Part shown: one piece after another, positions 1 through 8,202 of the stretch
Numbering within the stretch: the first letter of the stretch is position 1
Layout of the letters: each line of letters opens with the position of its first letter
DNA from: Salipaludibacillus sp047795645
Lineage (GTDB): Bacteria > Bacillota > Bacilli > Bacillales > Salisediminibacteriaceae
Assembly: GCF_047795645.1 (NCBI RefSeq)
Contig: NZ_CP181045.1
Coordinates: 1 to 64,000, forward strand
Direction: 5' to 3'
DNA length: 64,000 bases
Notes under the pieces: generated by a model
What the model was told of the DNA's origin: nothing
The model's database searches: none
What the model saw: only the letters and a program-made list of their open reading frames with translations
Made by a program: the position numbers and the translations under genes

Positions 1-2
1 AC

Positions 3-1088
3 GATAACGAAGGGGTCAACGAAAGAGTCAATGATTTCCTACGTAGAAACGATACAGACGACAGCGTAGCAGAGCTTAGCAAGATGACAAGTATCTACGG
101 CCATGCTTTTGAGTATCTTTACCAGGACGAAGAGTCTGACACGTGTCTGATCTACAATACACCGCTAGATATGTTTATCGTTTACGACGATACCATTGCT
201 CAGAAGCCGTTATTTGCTGTTAGGTATAAGGAAAACGAGGAAGGTCAAATCAGTGGTCAAGTGTTTACGGAAGAAAAGGAAATAGCCATTCCTGAAGCAG
301 ATGAGGTCGCGCTAGGCGATGAGACGACCCACTACTACGGCAATGTGCCGATCATTGAGTATATCGAGAATGAAGAACGCCAAAGCGTGTTTGAATCCGT
401 GGAAACGATGATCAATGCTTACGACAAAGCGTTATCTGAGAAAGCCAACGACGTGGATTACTTTGCCGATGCGTATCTTGCCATTTTAGGGGCAGAGATC
501 GATGAAAATGGAATGGCAAGGATCAGAGACAACCGTATTATCAATATGTTTGGGACGGATGATGTGAGTAAAATTATCGTTGAGTTTTTAGACAAGCCTG
601 ACGGAGATGCAAGCCAGGAGCATTTGCTAGATCGGCTAGAAAAGAAGATCCACAAGATCAGCATGACAGCAGATATTAACGACGAAGCCATTGGTGCCGA
701 CTCAGGAGTAGCGTTAGAGTTTAAGCTCCAGCCAATGAAAAACCTAGCCGTCATGAAAGAGCGAAAGTTTAAAAGTGGCATGAACCGTCGTTTTAAAATG
801 GTTTTTAACTTAACTACCAACATGGAAGCTAGCAAAAAAGATGAATGGATCCACTTGAATTACAAGTTTACGAGAAACATTCCAAGAAATATTGCTGATG
901 AAGCTGAAACAGCTGGAAAGCTTCAAGGTATCGTATCAGAAGAAACACAACTTGGCGTATTATCGATGGTCGAAAACATCAAAGAAGAGATGGAGCGCAA
1001 ACGTAAAGAGGATGAAGATCGAGACGAGTTTGTGAATCGGGACATACCAAATCCACCAAATCAGAACGAGGAGGACGACGAACAATGA
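3..1088 (+). CDS. Phage portal protein, SPP1 gp6 type (5' end outside window)
   Basis: The reading frame is open from base 3, so the gene is cut by the window edge and 361 codons are visible. The portal is the dodecameric ring at the capsid vertex through which DNA is packaged and ejected. The visible part has the SPP1-family pattern: a YGHAFEYLY segment, a PLDMFIVYDD strand, a long helical stretch rich in Lys and Glu, and an acidic disordered tail. The gp7-like head gene and scaffold downstream are the usual neighbours. The stop overlaps the next start as ATGA. Confidence 0.9.
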   Translation, partial: DNEGVNERVNDFLRRNDTDDSVAELSKMTSIYGHAFEYLYQDEESDTCLIYNTPLDMFIVYDDTIAQKPLFAVRYKENEEGQISGQVFTEEKEIAIPEADEVALGDETTHYYGNVPIIEYIENEERQSVFESVETMINAYDKALSEKANDVDYFADAYLAILGAEIDENGMARIRDNRIINMFGTDDVSKIIVEFLDKPDGDASQEHLLDRLEKKIHKISMTADINDEAIGADSGVALEFKLQPMKNLAVMKERKFKSGMNRRFKMVFNLTTNMEASKKDEWIHLNYKFTRNIPRNIADEAETAGKLQGIVSEETQLGVLSMVENIKEEMERKRKEDEDRDEFVNRDIPNPPNQNEEDDEQ

Positions 1089-1417
1089 AATGCGTATACA
1101 GCAAAAACTTGATGTGGTCAGAAGGCACGAGACTAGACACACAATACCGTGAAATCTTTTTGCATGAGACGGGAGTAAATATTGAAACCTTTGTTGATAA
1201 GGCGTTAACTATAATCTCAGATGTCATTCAAACGATTGTAGATGTATGGTCAGGAGTCGTCGAAGCATATAAAGATATGTTGAAGGTGAACCAAAAAGAA
1301 ATGAATCAAATTTCTATTCCTAAAATGGAATTCGATACCATTCAACAGGCCATACCTTTAACGGATCAAGTCATGGACCGTAAACCGATGTTGGCGAGGG
1401 CTAGGAGTTGTTGCTAA
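1085..1417 (+). CDS. Conserved phage orphan, 110 aa, with a paralogue in prophage 2
   Basis: I do not recognise the family. The protein opens with MKCVYSKNLMWSEG and TQYREIFL and closes with DQVMDRKPMLARAR. Both ends recur in the 100-aa product at 42209-42511 in prophage 2, while the middle, an amphipathic helix of about 45 residues, has diverged. Here the gene sits between portal and gp7-like head protein, with an ATGA overlap to the portal; the prophage 2 copy also starts on an ATGA overlap. No membrane segment or catalytic motif is evident. A small adaptor role is possible but unproven. Confidence 0.75.
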   Translation: MKCVYSKNLMWSEGTRLDTQYREIFLHETGVNIETFVDKALTIISDVIQTIVDVWSGVVEAYKDMLKVNQKEMNQISIPKMEFDTIQQAIPLTDQVMDRKPMLARARSCC

Positions 1418-2317
1418 ATGGCTAAAGGCAAAGCGTATTGGGAAGGTCGAACAGAGCAACTATTTAACGCCCAGGACAAAAGAAACGCCACGACCATGAA
1501 CAGGCTAGAGAAAGAATATAACAGAACCGCTTCAGCTATCGACAATGACATTGCCAGCTACTTCGCCAAGTATGGCAAAGAGGATGTCATTGAATATCGT
1601 AAACTCGTGAAAAGGCTGAATAAAAGTGAACGAGATCTCTTGTATCAAAACTATGATGCCTTTATCGATAAGTACCCACAACATGCCCGATTGATGCCTG
1701 TGAGAGAGTCCATTTACAGGCTAAACCGATTAGAAGGCTTGCAGCTGTCAACACGTCAAAACATGTTAGAGCTAGGAGCGATTGAACAAGTCGAATTTGA
1801 TAAAGCCCTGAAAACAGCATATAGGAGTGGGTATCTGTCCACTATGAGAGGGCTTCAGAATAGTGAAGCTTTTTTTAGTGTGCAAGATGAAATCTTAGAA
1901 CAGACGTTGAACACCAAGTGGATAAACGGGGAGAACTTCTCTGATCGTATTTGGGGCAACAAAGAAAAGCTGATTAGAACGCTTAACACAGAAGTACGAG
2001 ACGCATTTATCCGGCAAGAAAGCTATGCCAAGATGAAAGGCATCTTACAGTATCGTACAGGTGTTGGCCAATATGACGCTAGACGGCTGATTGAAACAGA
2101 AGCATCGTTTATCATGAACCAGGCTAACGGACAAGCGTTCCAGGACGATGGAATTAAACGATATGAAAACAGTGCTGTTTTAGATGGTCAAACAAGCGAT
2201 ATCTGCGAGTCGATGAACGGTGAACGCTTTTTGTTTACGGAAGCAAGAGTAAGCGAGAATTACCCACCGTACCACTCGTTTTGTAGAACAATTGTTATTC
2301 CAGTGGAGAATAGATAA
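1418..2317 (+). CDS. Minor head protein, SPP1 gp7 / Mu gpF family
   Basis: This 299-aa protein has a helical N-terminal region and the family's conserved C-terminal domain: RLIETEASFIMNQANG followed by a LDGQTSDIC segment and PPYHSFCRT near the end. Members bind the portal and enter the procapsid in a few copies, where they influence genome ejection. Length and order after the portal are normal. The ATG follows the previous stop almost directly, so translation is probably coupled. Confidence 0.9.
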   Translation: MAKGKAYWEGRTEQLFNAQDKRNATTMNRLEKEYNRTASAIDNDIASYFAKYGKEDVIEYRKLVKRLNKSERDLLYQNYDAFIDKYPQHARLMPVRESIYRLNRLEGLQLSTRQNMLELGAIEQVEFDKALKTAYRSGYLSTMRGLQNSEAFFSVQDEILEQTLNTKWINGENFSDRIWGNKEKLIRTLNTEVRDAFIRQESYAKMKGILQYRTGVGQYDARRLIETEASFIMNQANGQAFQDDGIKRYENSAVLDGQTSDICESMNGERFLFTEARVSENYPPYHSFCRTIVIPVENR

Positions 2318-2326
2318 GGAGCTGAG

Positions 2327-2488
2327 ATGATGCACTGCATGGATTGTGGAACCAAGATGGAGCAAACAAATCATACTAGAAATGTAGACGCCTATCACTG
2401 TTCAAATTGCAAAGAGTTTTGGTACAGGTCAGTTAGGCATTACGTAACTTGGGAAAAGTCCAACAGCAGAAAGGAGGAGAAGACGTGA
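2327..2488 (+). CDS. Zinc-ribbon microprotein, 53 aa
   Basis: A short gene with a good ribosome site (AAGGAG) six bases before ATG; a second ATG directly follows. Two CxxC knuckles (CMDCG near residue 5 and CSNCK near residue 29) predict one zinc site. It overlaps the next gene. The role is unknown; such small ribbons are common accessory genes in Bacillales phages. Confidence 0.65.
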   Translation: MMHCMDCGTKMEQTNHTRNVDAYHCSNCKEFWYRSVRHYVTWEKSNSRKEEKT

Positions 2489-2739
2489 ATGATTTTATTA
2501 TTTATGTTTTAGACTCTGCTTCTTATATTGCAGTGTTGTTAATTATTTTAATAGGGTCCTTAACAACGCTAATTGTTTTACTTTGGCCTGTATGGTACCT
2601 CTTTAATTTTTTATATAAGAGAACGGAAGGTGTTACTTACTTTGTTTCTTTCGTGAGACACCGGAAAAAGTTTATAAAGTGGTATAAGGATACAGGTCCG
2701 AATTTTAGGCTATCGTCTGTAAGAAAAGAGGAGGATTAG
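2485..2739 (+). CDS. Small membrane protein, 84 aa
   Basis: A GTG start is chosen because AAAGGAGG lies just upstream; an in-frame ATG further upstream at 2449 has no such site. Residues of about 8 to 40 form a long hydrophobic stretch, one or two membrane spans, and a basic tail follows. It lies in the head gene block among other small accessory genes. The function is unknown. Confidence 0.65.
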   Translation: MNDFIIYVLDSASYIAVLLIILIGSLTTLIVLLWPVWYLFNFLYKRTEGVTYFVSFVRHRKKFIKWYKDTGPNFRLSSVRKEED

Positions 2740-2741
2740 TC

Positions 2742-2846
2742 ATGTTCTGGCTATTCAGTAGAATCCTAGATTTCGTTGACGAGATAGCTATCGATCTATT
2801 TTCTAAGAGAATACCAATGCCGTTTTGGTATAGAGAAAGGAGTTGA
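2742..2846 (+). CDS. Hypothetical 34-aa peptide
   Basis: An ATG preceded by AGAGGAGG opens a 34-codon frame with an aromatic, amphipathic N-terminus (MFWLFSRILDF). It ends four bases before the TTG of the next gene. It is supported by the ribosome site and tight packing only, and the function is unknown. Confidence 0.45.
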   Translation: MFWLFSRILDFVDEIAIDLFSKRIPMPFWYRERS

Positions 2847-2850
2847 GATC

Positions 2851-3234
2851 TTGAAAGTTATCCTCACAGAAGACCAACTAAACGAGAGAGCAGCGTATTG
2901 GCAGAAAGTATTAGGGCTCCAAGATTGGGACGTGCAAGTCAAGAAAGCTAGGGCAGAAGCGTTTGACGGTGACAGAGAAGGAGAGTGCGAATACCTTTCT
3001 AATAGCAAGACAGCTAGGATTCGTATTTTAGACGAAAGCCACTATCCAACAGACGCATGGGATGAGCAGGACATGGAATTAACGCTGGTTCATGAATTGT
3101 TACACCTTCATTTCTCGGCAATTAGAGACCTTGCTTACGAACTTGATCATTACGTCATGTTTGAAGAACAAGCGATCAATAAGATGTCACAAGCGCTAGT
3201 CCATTTGGAAAGGACGAATAAAGCAGAAAGGTAG
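2851..3234 (+). CDS. Putative zincin-type metallopeptidase, 127 aa
   Basis: The TTG start has AAAGGAG seven to eight bases upstream. The motif HELLH at residues 81-85 is the HExxH zinc site of metallopeptidases, and FEEQ at about 104-107 could supply the third ligand. Small HExxH proteins of this size occur in phage and mobile-element gene clusters. No signal peptide is visible, so it would act in the cytoplasm. The substrate is unknown. Confidence 0.65.
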   Translation: MKVILTEDQLNERAAYWQKVLGLQDWDVQVKKARAEAFDGDREGECEYLSNSKTARIRILDESHYPTDAWDEQDMELTLVHELLHLHFSAIRDLAYELDHYVMFEEQAINKMSQALVHLERTNKAER

Positions 3235-3370
3235 GGTGATCCACTATCTCGGTTTGCTGCTCCGTTATGCAGCTGATTACTTTTTGTGTTCCATTAGAGA
3301 TTCTATGCATTTTCCATATGCTTACTTTATACTGAGATTAAGACTATTAAATTCTCAGGGGGATTTATCT

Positions 3371-3742
3371 ATGGCTATGGAACGAGATAATGAAATGATT
3401 AGAGACTTATTAATTCAGTTTAAAGAAAAAAATAGGGGTTTTAATTATAGAATTAAATCTGAAAAAGAAGATTATCACATTTATTTATTAGTAAATAGTG
3501 GGTTTATCGAAGCAAAAAGAGCAGTACATTTTGATGATCGATATAAAAAAACATTAACATTTAATAATATAGTAATCACATCAGCTGGACACGATTTTTT
3601 AGAGGCTGCAGAGAACAGCACTGTATGGGAAAAATCAAGAGAAACGTTGAAAGAAAAGGGAATGCAGATAGGAAGTATTCCGATAGATATTTTAATAGAA
3701 TATTTAAAAATGCAAGCAAGAAAACGTATAGGATTAGAATAG
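3371..3742 (+). CDS. DUF2513-family protein, probable moron gene
   Basis: This 123-aa protein matches the DUF2513 pattern: an N-terminal MERDNEMIRDLLIQ helix, a YHIYLLVNSGFIEA strand-helix unit, and an ITSAGHDFLEA motif. It resembles a small winged-helix fold. The frame opens earlier (3236), but homology starts here and a GGGGG ribosome site precedes this ATG. A TATACT box at 3328-3333 with a weak -35, and a strong terminator at 3751-3779, suggest an independently expressed insertion in the head operon. The gene is AT-richer than its neighbours. The role is unknown. Confidence 0.75.
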   Translation: MAMERDNEMIRDLLIQFKEKNRGFNYRIKSEKEDYHIYLLVNSGFIEAKRAVHFDDRYKKTLTFNNIVITSAGHDFLEAAENSTVWEKSRETLKEKGMQIGSIPIDILIEYLKMQARKRIGLE

Positions 3743-3750
3743 TTATTAAG

Positions 3751-3779
3751 AAGGCACCCAGATTAGCGGGTGCCTTTTA
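3751..3779 (+). terminator. Rho-independent terminator after the DUF2513 gene
   Basis: A nine-base stem AAGGCACCC / GGGTGCCTT with an eight-base loop is followed by a T run. Lying inside the late gene order, it fits a moron that brings its own terminator. Confidence 0.85.
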
Positions 3780-3864
3780 TTGCGTCCAAACCGTGCATGA
3801 TGACGTTATAAAAGCTGCATGAGTAAATGGTCAACCAAGACCTTAAAATGTGAGGAGAATGAAA

Positions 3865-4569
3865 ATGATGAAAAAACCTTTAAATCTATCAACCATTGAA
3901 AAGCCGAATAGCAAATCTTTTTTACCACTTCCAAGTTTACAATTCTTTGCACCACCTGAGGGAGACCCACCAACGGACCCGCCAACCGATCCTCCTACGG
4001 ATCCACCCGCGGACCCTCCTGCTGATCCGCCACAAGATCCACCGGCAGATCCACCGAAGGATGATAAGAAGTTTACGCAAAAAGAGTTTGAAGCTGAGAT
4101 GGCACGAAGGATGGCAAGTCAAAAGAAGCTTACTGAAGAAAAGGTGAAGGAAGCTGAGAAGCTAGCCAAGATGAACGCTGATCAGAAGAAACAGTATGAG
4201 TATGACAAGCTTAAAAGAGAGTATGACGAGCTGAAACAAAAAGATGCTTTCCACGCCCTTTCAAAAGAAGCGACGAAAATGTTATCTGAGGAAGCAATCA
4301 CGGCTGATGATGACGTCTTAGAGTTTGTGGTAAAGGAGACGGCAGAGGAGACACAGACGGCAGTTAAATCGTTTGTGACGCTGATCAATGCAAAGGTAGA
4401 AGAAGGGGTCAAAAAAGCTTTATCAGGCAAGCCACCAAAAGCAGCACCTGGAACACCAGGAGCCAAGAACCCATTTAGCAAGGAACACTGGAATTTAACA
4501 GAGCAAGGAAAGTTGTATGAGAAAGACCCGGCACTTTTCAAACAAATGAAAAGCGCTGCTAAAAAATAA
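3865..4569 (+). CDS. Capsid scaffolding protein (DUF4355-like)
   Basis: This 234-aa acidic, helical protein precedes the capsid gene, the standard scaffold position. A proline-rich spacer of about 35 residues built from DPPT/DPPA/DPPQ units occupies residues of about 27-62. A KFTQKEFEAEMARR segment and a long Lys/Glu-rich coiled coil follow. The C-terminus (HWNLTEQGKLYEKDP) resembles the capsid-binding tail of this family. The start is set by GAGGAG seven bases before ATG 3865. It should direct procapsid assembly and then leave or be lost. Confidence 0.85.
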   Translation: MMKKPLNLSTIEKPNSKSFLPLPSLQFFAPPEGDPPTDPPTDPPTDPPADPPADPPQDPPADPPKDDKKFTQKEFEAEMARRMASQKKLTEEKVKEAEKLAKMNADQKKQYEYDKLKREYDELKQKDAFHALSKEATKMLSEEAITADDDVLEFVVKETAEETQTAVKSFVTLINAKVEEGVKKALSGKPPKAAPGTPGAKNPFSKEHWNLTEQGKLYEKDPALFKQMKSAAKK

Positions 4570-4588
4570 CCTAAAAGGATGATGACAA

Positions 4589-5581
4589 GTGATAACACGT
4601 TTAGAAGATGTAATTCAACCAGAAATTTTTACCCCTTACATGATCCAACGTACGATGGAGCTTTCAGCGTTGGTACAGAGTGGGATTATTGTAAATGATG
4701 CTGAGTTTAATAATTTAGCAGGAGGAGCGAACACGCTCATTAACATGCCTTATTGGAATGATCTAGGCAATGGCGAATCACAGATCATGAAAGACGAAGG
4801 TGACATGGATATTAACAAAATCACTTCGGACGATGACATTGCGCGGAAACATGCTCGTGTAAATGCCTGGGGAGCTAACGGACTATCAGCGTTACTGTCC
4901 GGTGACGATCCAATGGATGCTATTGCTCAACTAGTTGCGGAATATTGGGCTCGAGACATGCAACGTACGCTATTAGCGTCACTTGGCGGTGTATTTAAAA
5001 GTACTTCTATGGCGGCAAAGATTCACGACATCACGGCTCGTGACGGTGAAGCAGGAGAACTCAGCATGAGCACATTTTTGGACGCAACTCAGCTAATGGG
5101 CGATGCTAAACAGGCACTTACCGGAGTTATGATGAATTCTGCTGTTGAAACAGAATTGCGTAAACAAGATCTAATTAATTATGTACCTCAGTCAAACCAA
5201 GGGAAACCAATTCCGTACTTCAACGATAAGCGGGTAACTGTCGATGATGCTATGGCTTACAACACGGAAACAGGGGAAGCAGAAATGTACATTTTTGGAC
5301 AAGGTGCCATTGCGTTGGGTAACGGAGCTCACCCTCGGATCATTCCGACTGAGGTAAACCGTAATAAGAAATCATTCTCAGGCGAAGAGCAGCTAATTAA
5401 CCGTAAGCTTTTCATTTTGCACCCACGTGGTGTGAAGTGGAACGAGGGCGGTGTTGCGAATCAATTCCCTACGAATGCAGAAATCAATGCTGCTGCTAGA
5501 TGGTCACGAGTTTACGAGCCAAAAGCTGTGCGCGTTGTGAAATTTATTTTTAACACGCCTATCCACGCAGAGGGAGTATAA
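4589..5581 (+). CDS. Major capsid protein, SPP1 gp13-like
   Basis: This 330-aa protein directly follows the scaffold and starts at GTG after AAAGGATG. N-terminal MITRLEDVIQPEIFTPY and the GGANTLINMPYW segment are characteristic of coat proteins of this group, which adopt the HK97 fold. It forms the icosahedral shell. No protease gene accompanies this head module, consistent with SPP1-type capsids that mature without coat cleavage. Confidence 0.9.
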   Translation: MITRLEDVIQPEIFTPYMIQRTMELSALVQSGIIVNDAEFNNLAGGANTLINMPYWNDLGNGESQIMKDEGDMDINKITSDDDIARKHARVNAWGANGLSALLSGDDPMDAIAQLVAEYWARDMQRTLLASLGGVFKSTSMAAKIHDITARDGEAGELSMSTFLDATQLMGDAKQALTGVMMNSAVETELRKQDLINYVPQSNQGKPIPYFNDKRVTVDDAMAYNTETGEAEMYIFGQGAIALGNGAHPRIIPTEVNRNKKSFSGEEQLINRKLFILHPRGVKWNEGGVANQFPTNAEINAAARWSRVYEPKAVRVVKFIFNTPIHAEGV

Positions 5582-5600
5582 ATAGAGGAGGAAACGACCT

Positions 5601-5930
5601 ATGTATAAAGTAATTAGATCATTTGTAGATTTGGAAGATAACAGACGACTCTATGAGGCGGGGATAGGGAAAACCTACCCCCGTGAAGGTTTAGAGCCAA
5701 CACCAGAGCGTATAGAAGCCTTATCAACGTCAAACAACAAGAGAAAAAAGCCTTTTATTGAGAAGGTAGAGACGGAAAACGATAACGATAACGAAAATGA
5801 CGGTGAAGGTCCAGAGTTCCCGAAACCCACAAAAGAAGGCAGTACGTGGTACGAGCTTTCCAACGGTGAAAAGGTCAACGGGAAAACAGCTGCCATTGAA
5901 GCCGAGGGCAAACTGAAAAGCGGTGAATAA
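5601..5930 (+). CDS. Hypothetical head-region protein, 109 aa
   Basis: It lies between capsid and connector genes with an AGAGGAGG site before ATG. The N-terminal about 40 residues form a small strand-rich unit (YKVIRSFVDLEDN). A disordered Asn/Asp/Glu-rich linker follows, then a short module (STWYELSNGEKVNGK) resembling those seen at the ends of other phage head proteins. It might decorate the capsid or connector. The function is not established. Confidence 0.7.
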   Translation: MYKVIRSFVDLEDNRRLYEAGIGKTYPREGLEPTPERIEALSTSNNKRKKPFIEKVETENDNDNENDGEGPEFPKPTKEGSTWYELSNGEKVNGKTAAIEAEGKLKSGE

Positions 5931-5932
5931 TC

Positions 5933-6265
5933 ATGCCAAACACAATTAATCAACGAGTACTGGTGAGATTGCCAGATATCAACACGGCATTATTACAGGA
6001 GTACATCACAACAGCAACCGACCGAATTAAAGCAAGAGTCGAGGAAGAAACTTTCCCTGATGAATTAAATTCGGTCGCTGTTGAAGTGGTCTGTGCGATG
6101 CACAACAAACGACACCATTCAGGCATCAAGAACGAGGGTGTAGATACATTCCAGGTGTCGTTTGTTGAGGATATATTGAAAGAGTATGAAGATGATTTTC
6201 ATCGGTACCTGGTGAAGAAGGAAAAAGCAGAAAATGAAAACAGAGGGGTGGTGAGGTTCTTATGA
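5933..6265 (+). CDS. Head-tail connector, SPP1 gp15-like
   Basis: A 110-aa mostly helical protein in the adaptor position. The N-terminal helical bundle (LLQEYITTATDRIKARV) and the VVCAMHNKR segment fit gp15/gp6-type adaptors that extend the portal ring. The stop overlaps the next start by four bases, as is usual in this connector run. Confidence 0.8.
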   Translation: MPNTINQRVLVRLPDINTALLQEYITTATDRIKARVEEETFPDELNSVAVEVVCAMHNKRHHSGIKNEGVDTFQVSFVEDILKEYEDDFHRYLVKKEKAENENRGVVRFL

Positions 6266-6582
6266 TCTTCAAGCCCCTTTTGTTTTTTAAAAATGAGAAA
6301 ACTGGAAGCGATCAGCTAGGCAATCCAATCTATGAGCTTGTAGAGATTGGGGAGTCAGAGGGTCGCTTTTCTACGTGGACTATGCAAGAGATTGCTCTGG
6401 ATAATCGAGACATCACGGTCAACAACCGTAAAATCTTAACCCGTGCGTCTGCTGAGATACTAAAAACAGTGGACAGGGTGAAGTTCGAGGACAAGTATCA
6501 CACCATTACAGAGATTAAAGGCGACGACCTGGTGAGATGGAGGATCTTAGTCGTTAATCGATATGGAAGTGATGGACAGTGA
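6262..6582 (+). CDS. Head closure (stopper) protein, gp16-like
   Basis: A 106-aa beta-rich protein between adaptor and gp10-like genes. Alternating strands (EGRFSTWTMQEIAL, DRVKFEDKYHTITEI, RWRILVVNRY) match the small beta-barrel stopper that seals the filled capsid. Function is inferred from fold pattern and gene order. Confidence 0.75.
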   Translation: MIFKPLLFFKNEKTGSDQLGNPIYELVEIGESEGRFSTWTMQEIALDNRDITVNNRKILTRASAEILKTVDRVKFEDKYHTITEIKGDDLVRWRILVVNRYGSDGQ

Positions 6583-6914
6583 GAGTACAAATCTTTGGTA
6601 CTAAATCGCTTGAACAAAAACTGATTGAGAAGAGTTTGACCGATTTCACGGAAGTCTCTCATAGGAATGCCAGGGCGATTTATTCAAGAGCTGCGAAGCC
6701 AGGAGGAACGCCAGTCGATTCCAACGAGTTAAGGCGATCCTTGAAGTACCGGGACGGAGAACTAGGGTATGGTGCAGAACATGCGCCACACGTTGAATAC
6801 GGTCACCGAAAAGTCGGTGGCGGTTTTGTTCCTGGTCAATATTATTTAAAGCGAAATGTTGATACGCAACGACCTATTTATAAAGTGGAATTAAAAACAA
6901 AATTAAGGAAGTGA
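6579..6914 (+). CDS. HK97 gp10-like tail-joining protein
   Basis: A 111-aa basic protein with a GTG start overlapping the previous stop (GTGA). The features GTPVDSNELRRSL, HAPHVEYGH and GQYYLKR are the signature of the HK97 gp10 family, which caps the tail tube and joins it to the head. The length is typical. Confidence 0.85.
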   Translation: MRVQIFGTKSLEQKLIEKSLTDFTEVSHRNARAIYSRAAKPGGTPVDSNELRRSLKYRDGELGYGAEHAPHVEYGHRKVGGGFVPGQYYLKRNVDTQRPIYKVELKTKLRK

Positions 6915-6918
6915 CGAG

Positions 6919-7326
6919 ATGCTAAAAAAGCTCTCCTTTACAGCTGTACTAGGCGGAGTCATCAACAAAGTAGAAGGAAATACGGATCTTCGGTGTTACG
7001 ATGCCGTGCCGAAAGATATCCCCTATCCCTATTACAGTGCTGAATTTTTAGGAACTATACCTGAGAAAAGTAAAACGATGGAGAAGGATAGATATCAAGT
7101 TGTTATCCACGTATTTACTGAAGGTGGAGGATCCGTAAAGATATTCGATGCTATCCAAAAACTTGAAGAAGCGTTAACAGAGGACATCGAGTTACCCAGT
7201 GATTATGAAGTAACCCTTCAAGTACCTAATGGTGTAACTCAGATTCTTGATGAGGTTGACGGATCTAAGCACGCAGTAATCGGTTATGATTTTGTCGTTT
7301 TTTCCGGTTACAAAATGAAAATATAA
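6919..7326 (+). CDS. Tail completion protein, SPP1 gp17-like
   Basis: A 135-aa protein with the minor tail completion pattern: N-terminal helix, PYPYYSAEFLG, a VIHVFTEGGG strand and a C-terminal GYDFVVF strand. It sits between the gp10-like gene and the tail tube, the family's usual place, and should form the terminator ring at the head-proximal end of the tail. Confidence 0.8.
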   Translation: MLKKLSFTAVLGGVINKVEGNTDLRCYDAVPKDIPYPYYSAEFLGTIPEKSKTMEKDRYQVVIHVFTEGGGSVKIFDAIQKLEEALTEDIELPSDYEVTLQVPNGVTQILDEVDGSKHAVIGYDFVVFSGYKMKI

Positions 7327-7344
7327 ATACAGGAGGAATAGAAC

Positions 7345-7818
7345 ATGAGTGAAGCATTACACACGCAACTAACAGGACAGCTGAACAAAGCGATTGCTGG
7401 AAAAGATATTTTGCTATCCATTTGGGATACAGAAGGCAGCACACTTTTAGCGATTGCAGGTCAACAAGGCTTAACGATCAACCGTGACAAAGATACCTTT
7501 GAGGTCACGTCTAAGGATTCAACGGGGTGGAAAGAGTTTTTAGCAGGGTTTAAAGAGTGGTCGATTGATAACGACGGGATCTACGTTCGTGATCACGACT
7601 CTCATAAAGAGCTGAAGAAGATTTTTAATGGTGACGCACCTGTCTTAATCAAAGTTACGAATCAGAAATTGGAAACGGATATGTTTGGTGGGTTAGCCAT
7701 TTTACAAAGCTATCCGATTGAAGCGCCTTACGATGATGCGGTTACGTATACGGCATCGCTACAAGGTACAGGAGAGTTAGTTGATTTAGAAGACGAACCC
7801 TTTGTAGAAGAAACGTAA
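7345..7818 (+). CDS. Major tail tube protein (TP901-1 type)
   Basis: This 157-aa protein begins after AGGAGG. The N-terminal GKDILLSIWDTEG, a LTINRDKDTFEVTSKDS motif and the C-terminal TYTASLQGTGEL are classical for TP901-1-type tube subunits. These polymerise into the hollow siphovirus tail around the tape measure. The following tail-chaperone pair confirms the assignment. Confidence 0.9.
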   Translation: MSEALHTQLTGQLNKAIAGKDILLSIWDTEGSTLLAIAGQQGLTINRDKDTFEVTSKDSTGWKEFLAGFKEWSIDNDGIYVRDHDSHKELKKIFNGDAPVLIKVTNQKLETDMFGGLAILQSYPIEAPYDDAVTYTASLQGTGELVDLEDEPFVEET

Positions 7819-7899
7819 AATTGGATAATACTTTGTGATTAATTCACAACGGTACCGGTTTAATCGCACCAGGAACATAGAATTGGAGGATGATGGATC

Positions 7900-8202
7900 A
7901 TGTTTACTGTAGGAGAGACAACATACACGCTTAAATTTAATGCGAAGAAAATTAAGACTGTTGAAACGGTCACCAAATCAAGTGTTTTAGGACAGATTGC
8001 AAAAGGGGATGGCTTTTTGCCGTATAACCTCTTAGAAATGCTTTTTTCGTTTGCGCTTGTAGAAGAAGCAACGAATGAAGCTGTGAAACAATCCAAAGCC
8101 GTAGAAATGTTTGAAGGGGTATTGGAACAAAACGGGCTTGCCACCGTCAACACGGCTATCGTTGAAAAACTACAAGAAGATGTGGGGTTTATGTTCCGCT
8201 AG
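7900..8202 (+). CDS. Tail assembly chaperone, short form (gpG analogue)
   Basis: A 100-aa helical protein between tube and tape measure, preceded by TTGGAGGATG. It should bind the tape measure during tail assembly. Its frame ends at TAG 8200-8202, but the -1 frame is open from 8166 and continues into the next gene, the hallmark of the G/GT pair. The likely slip site is GGGGTTT at 8184-8190, where the P-site Gly codon can re-pair after a -1 shift. Confidence 0.8.
   Translation: MFTVGETTYTLKFNAKKIKTVETVTKSSVLGQIAKGDGFLPYNLLEMLFSFALVEEATNEAVKQSKAVEMFEGVLEQNGLATVNTAIVEKLQEDVGFMFR

Noticed and set aside
3236..3370. N-terminal 45 residues of the longer frame before the DUF2513 start
   Set aside because: Family similarity begins at 3371, where a ribosome site is present; the upstream part holds the likely promoter.
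3625..3822. 65-aa forward frame across the DUF2513 end and terminator
   Set aside because: It runs through a strong terminator and overlaps the better-supported gene in another frame.
4000..4070. CRISPR-like repeat
   Set aside because: The periodic DNA here encodes in-frame DPP units of the scaffold and has no unique spacers. No CRISPR array or tRNA gene was found anywhere in the window.
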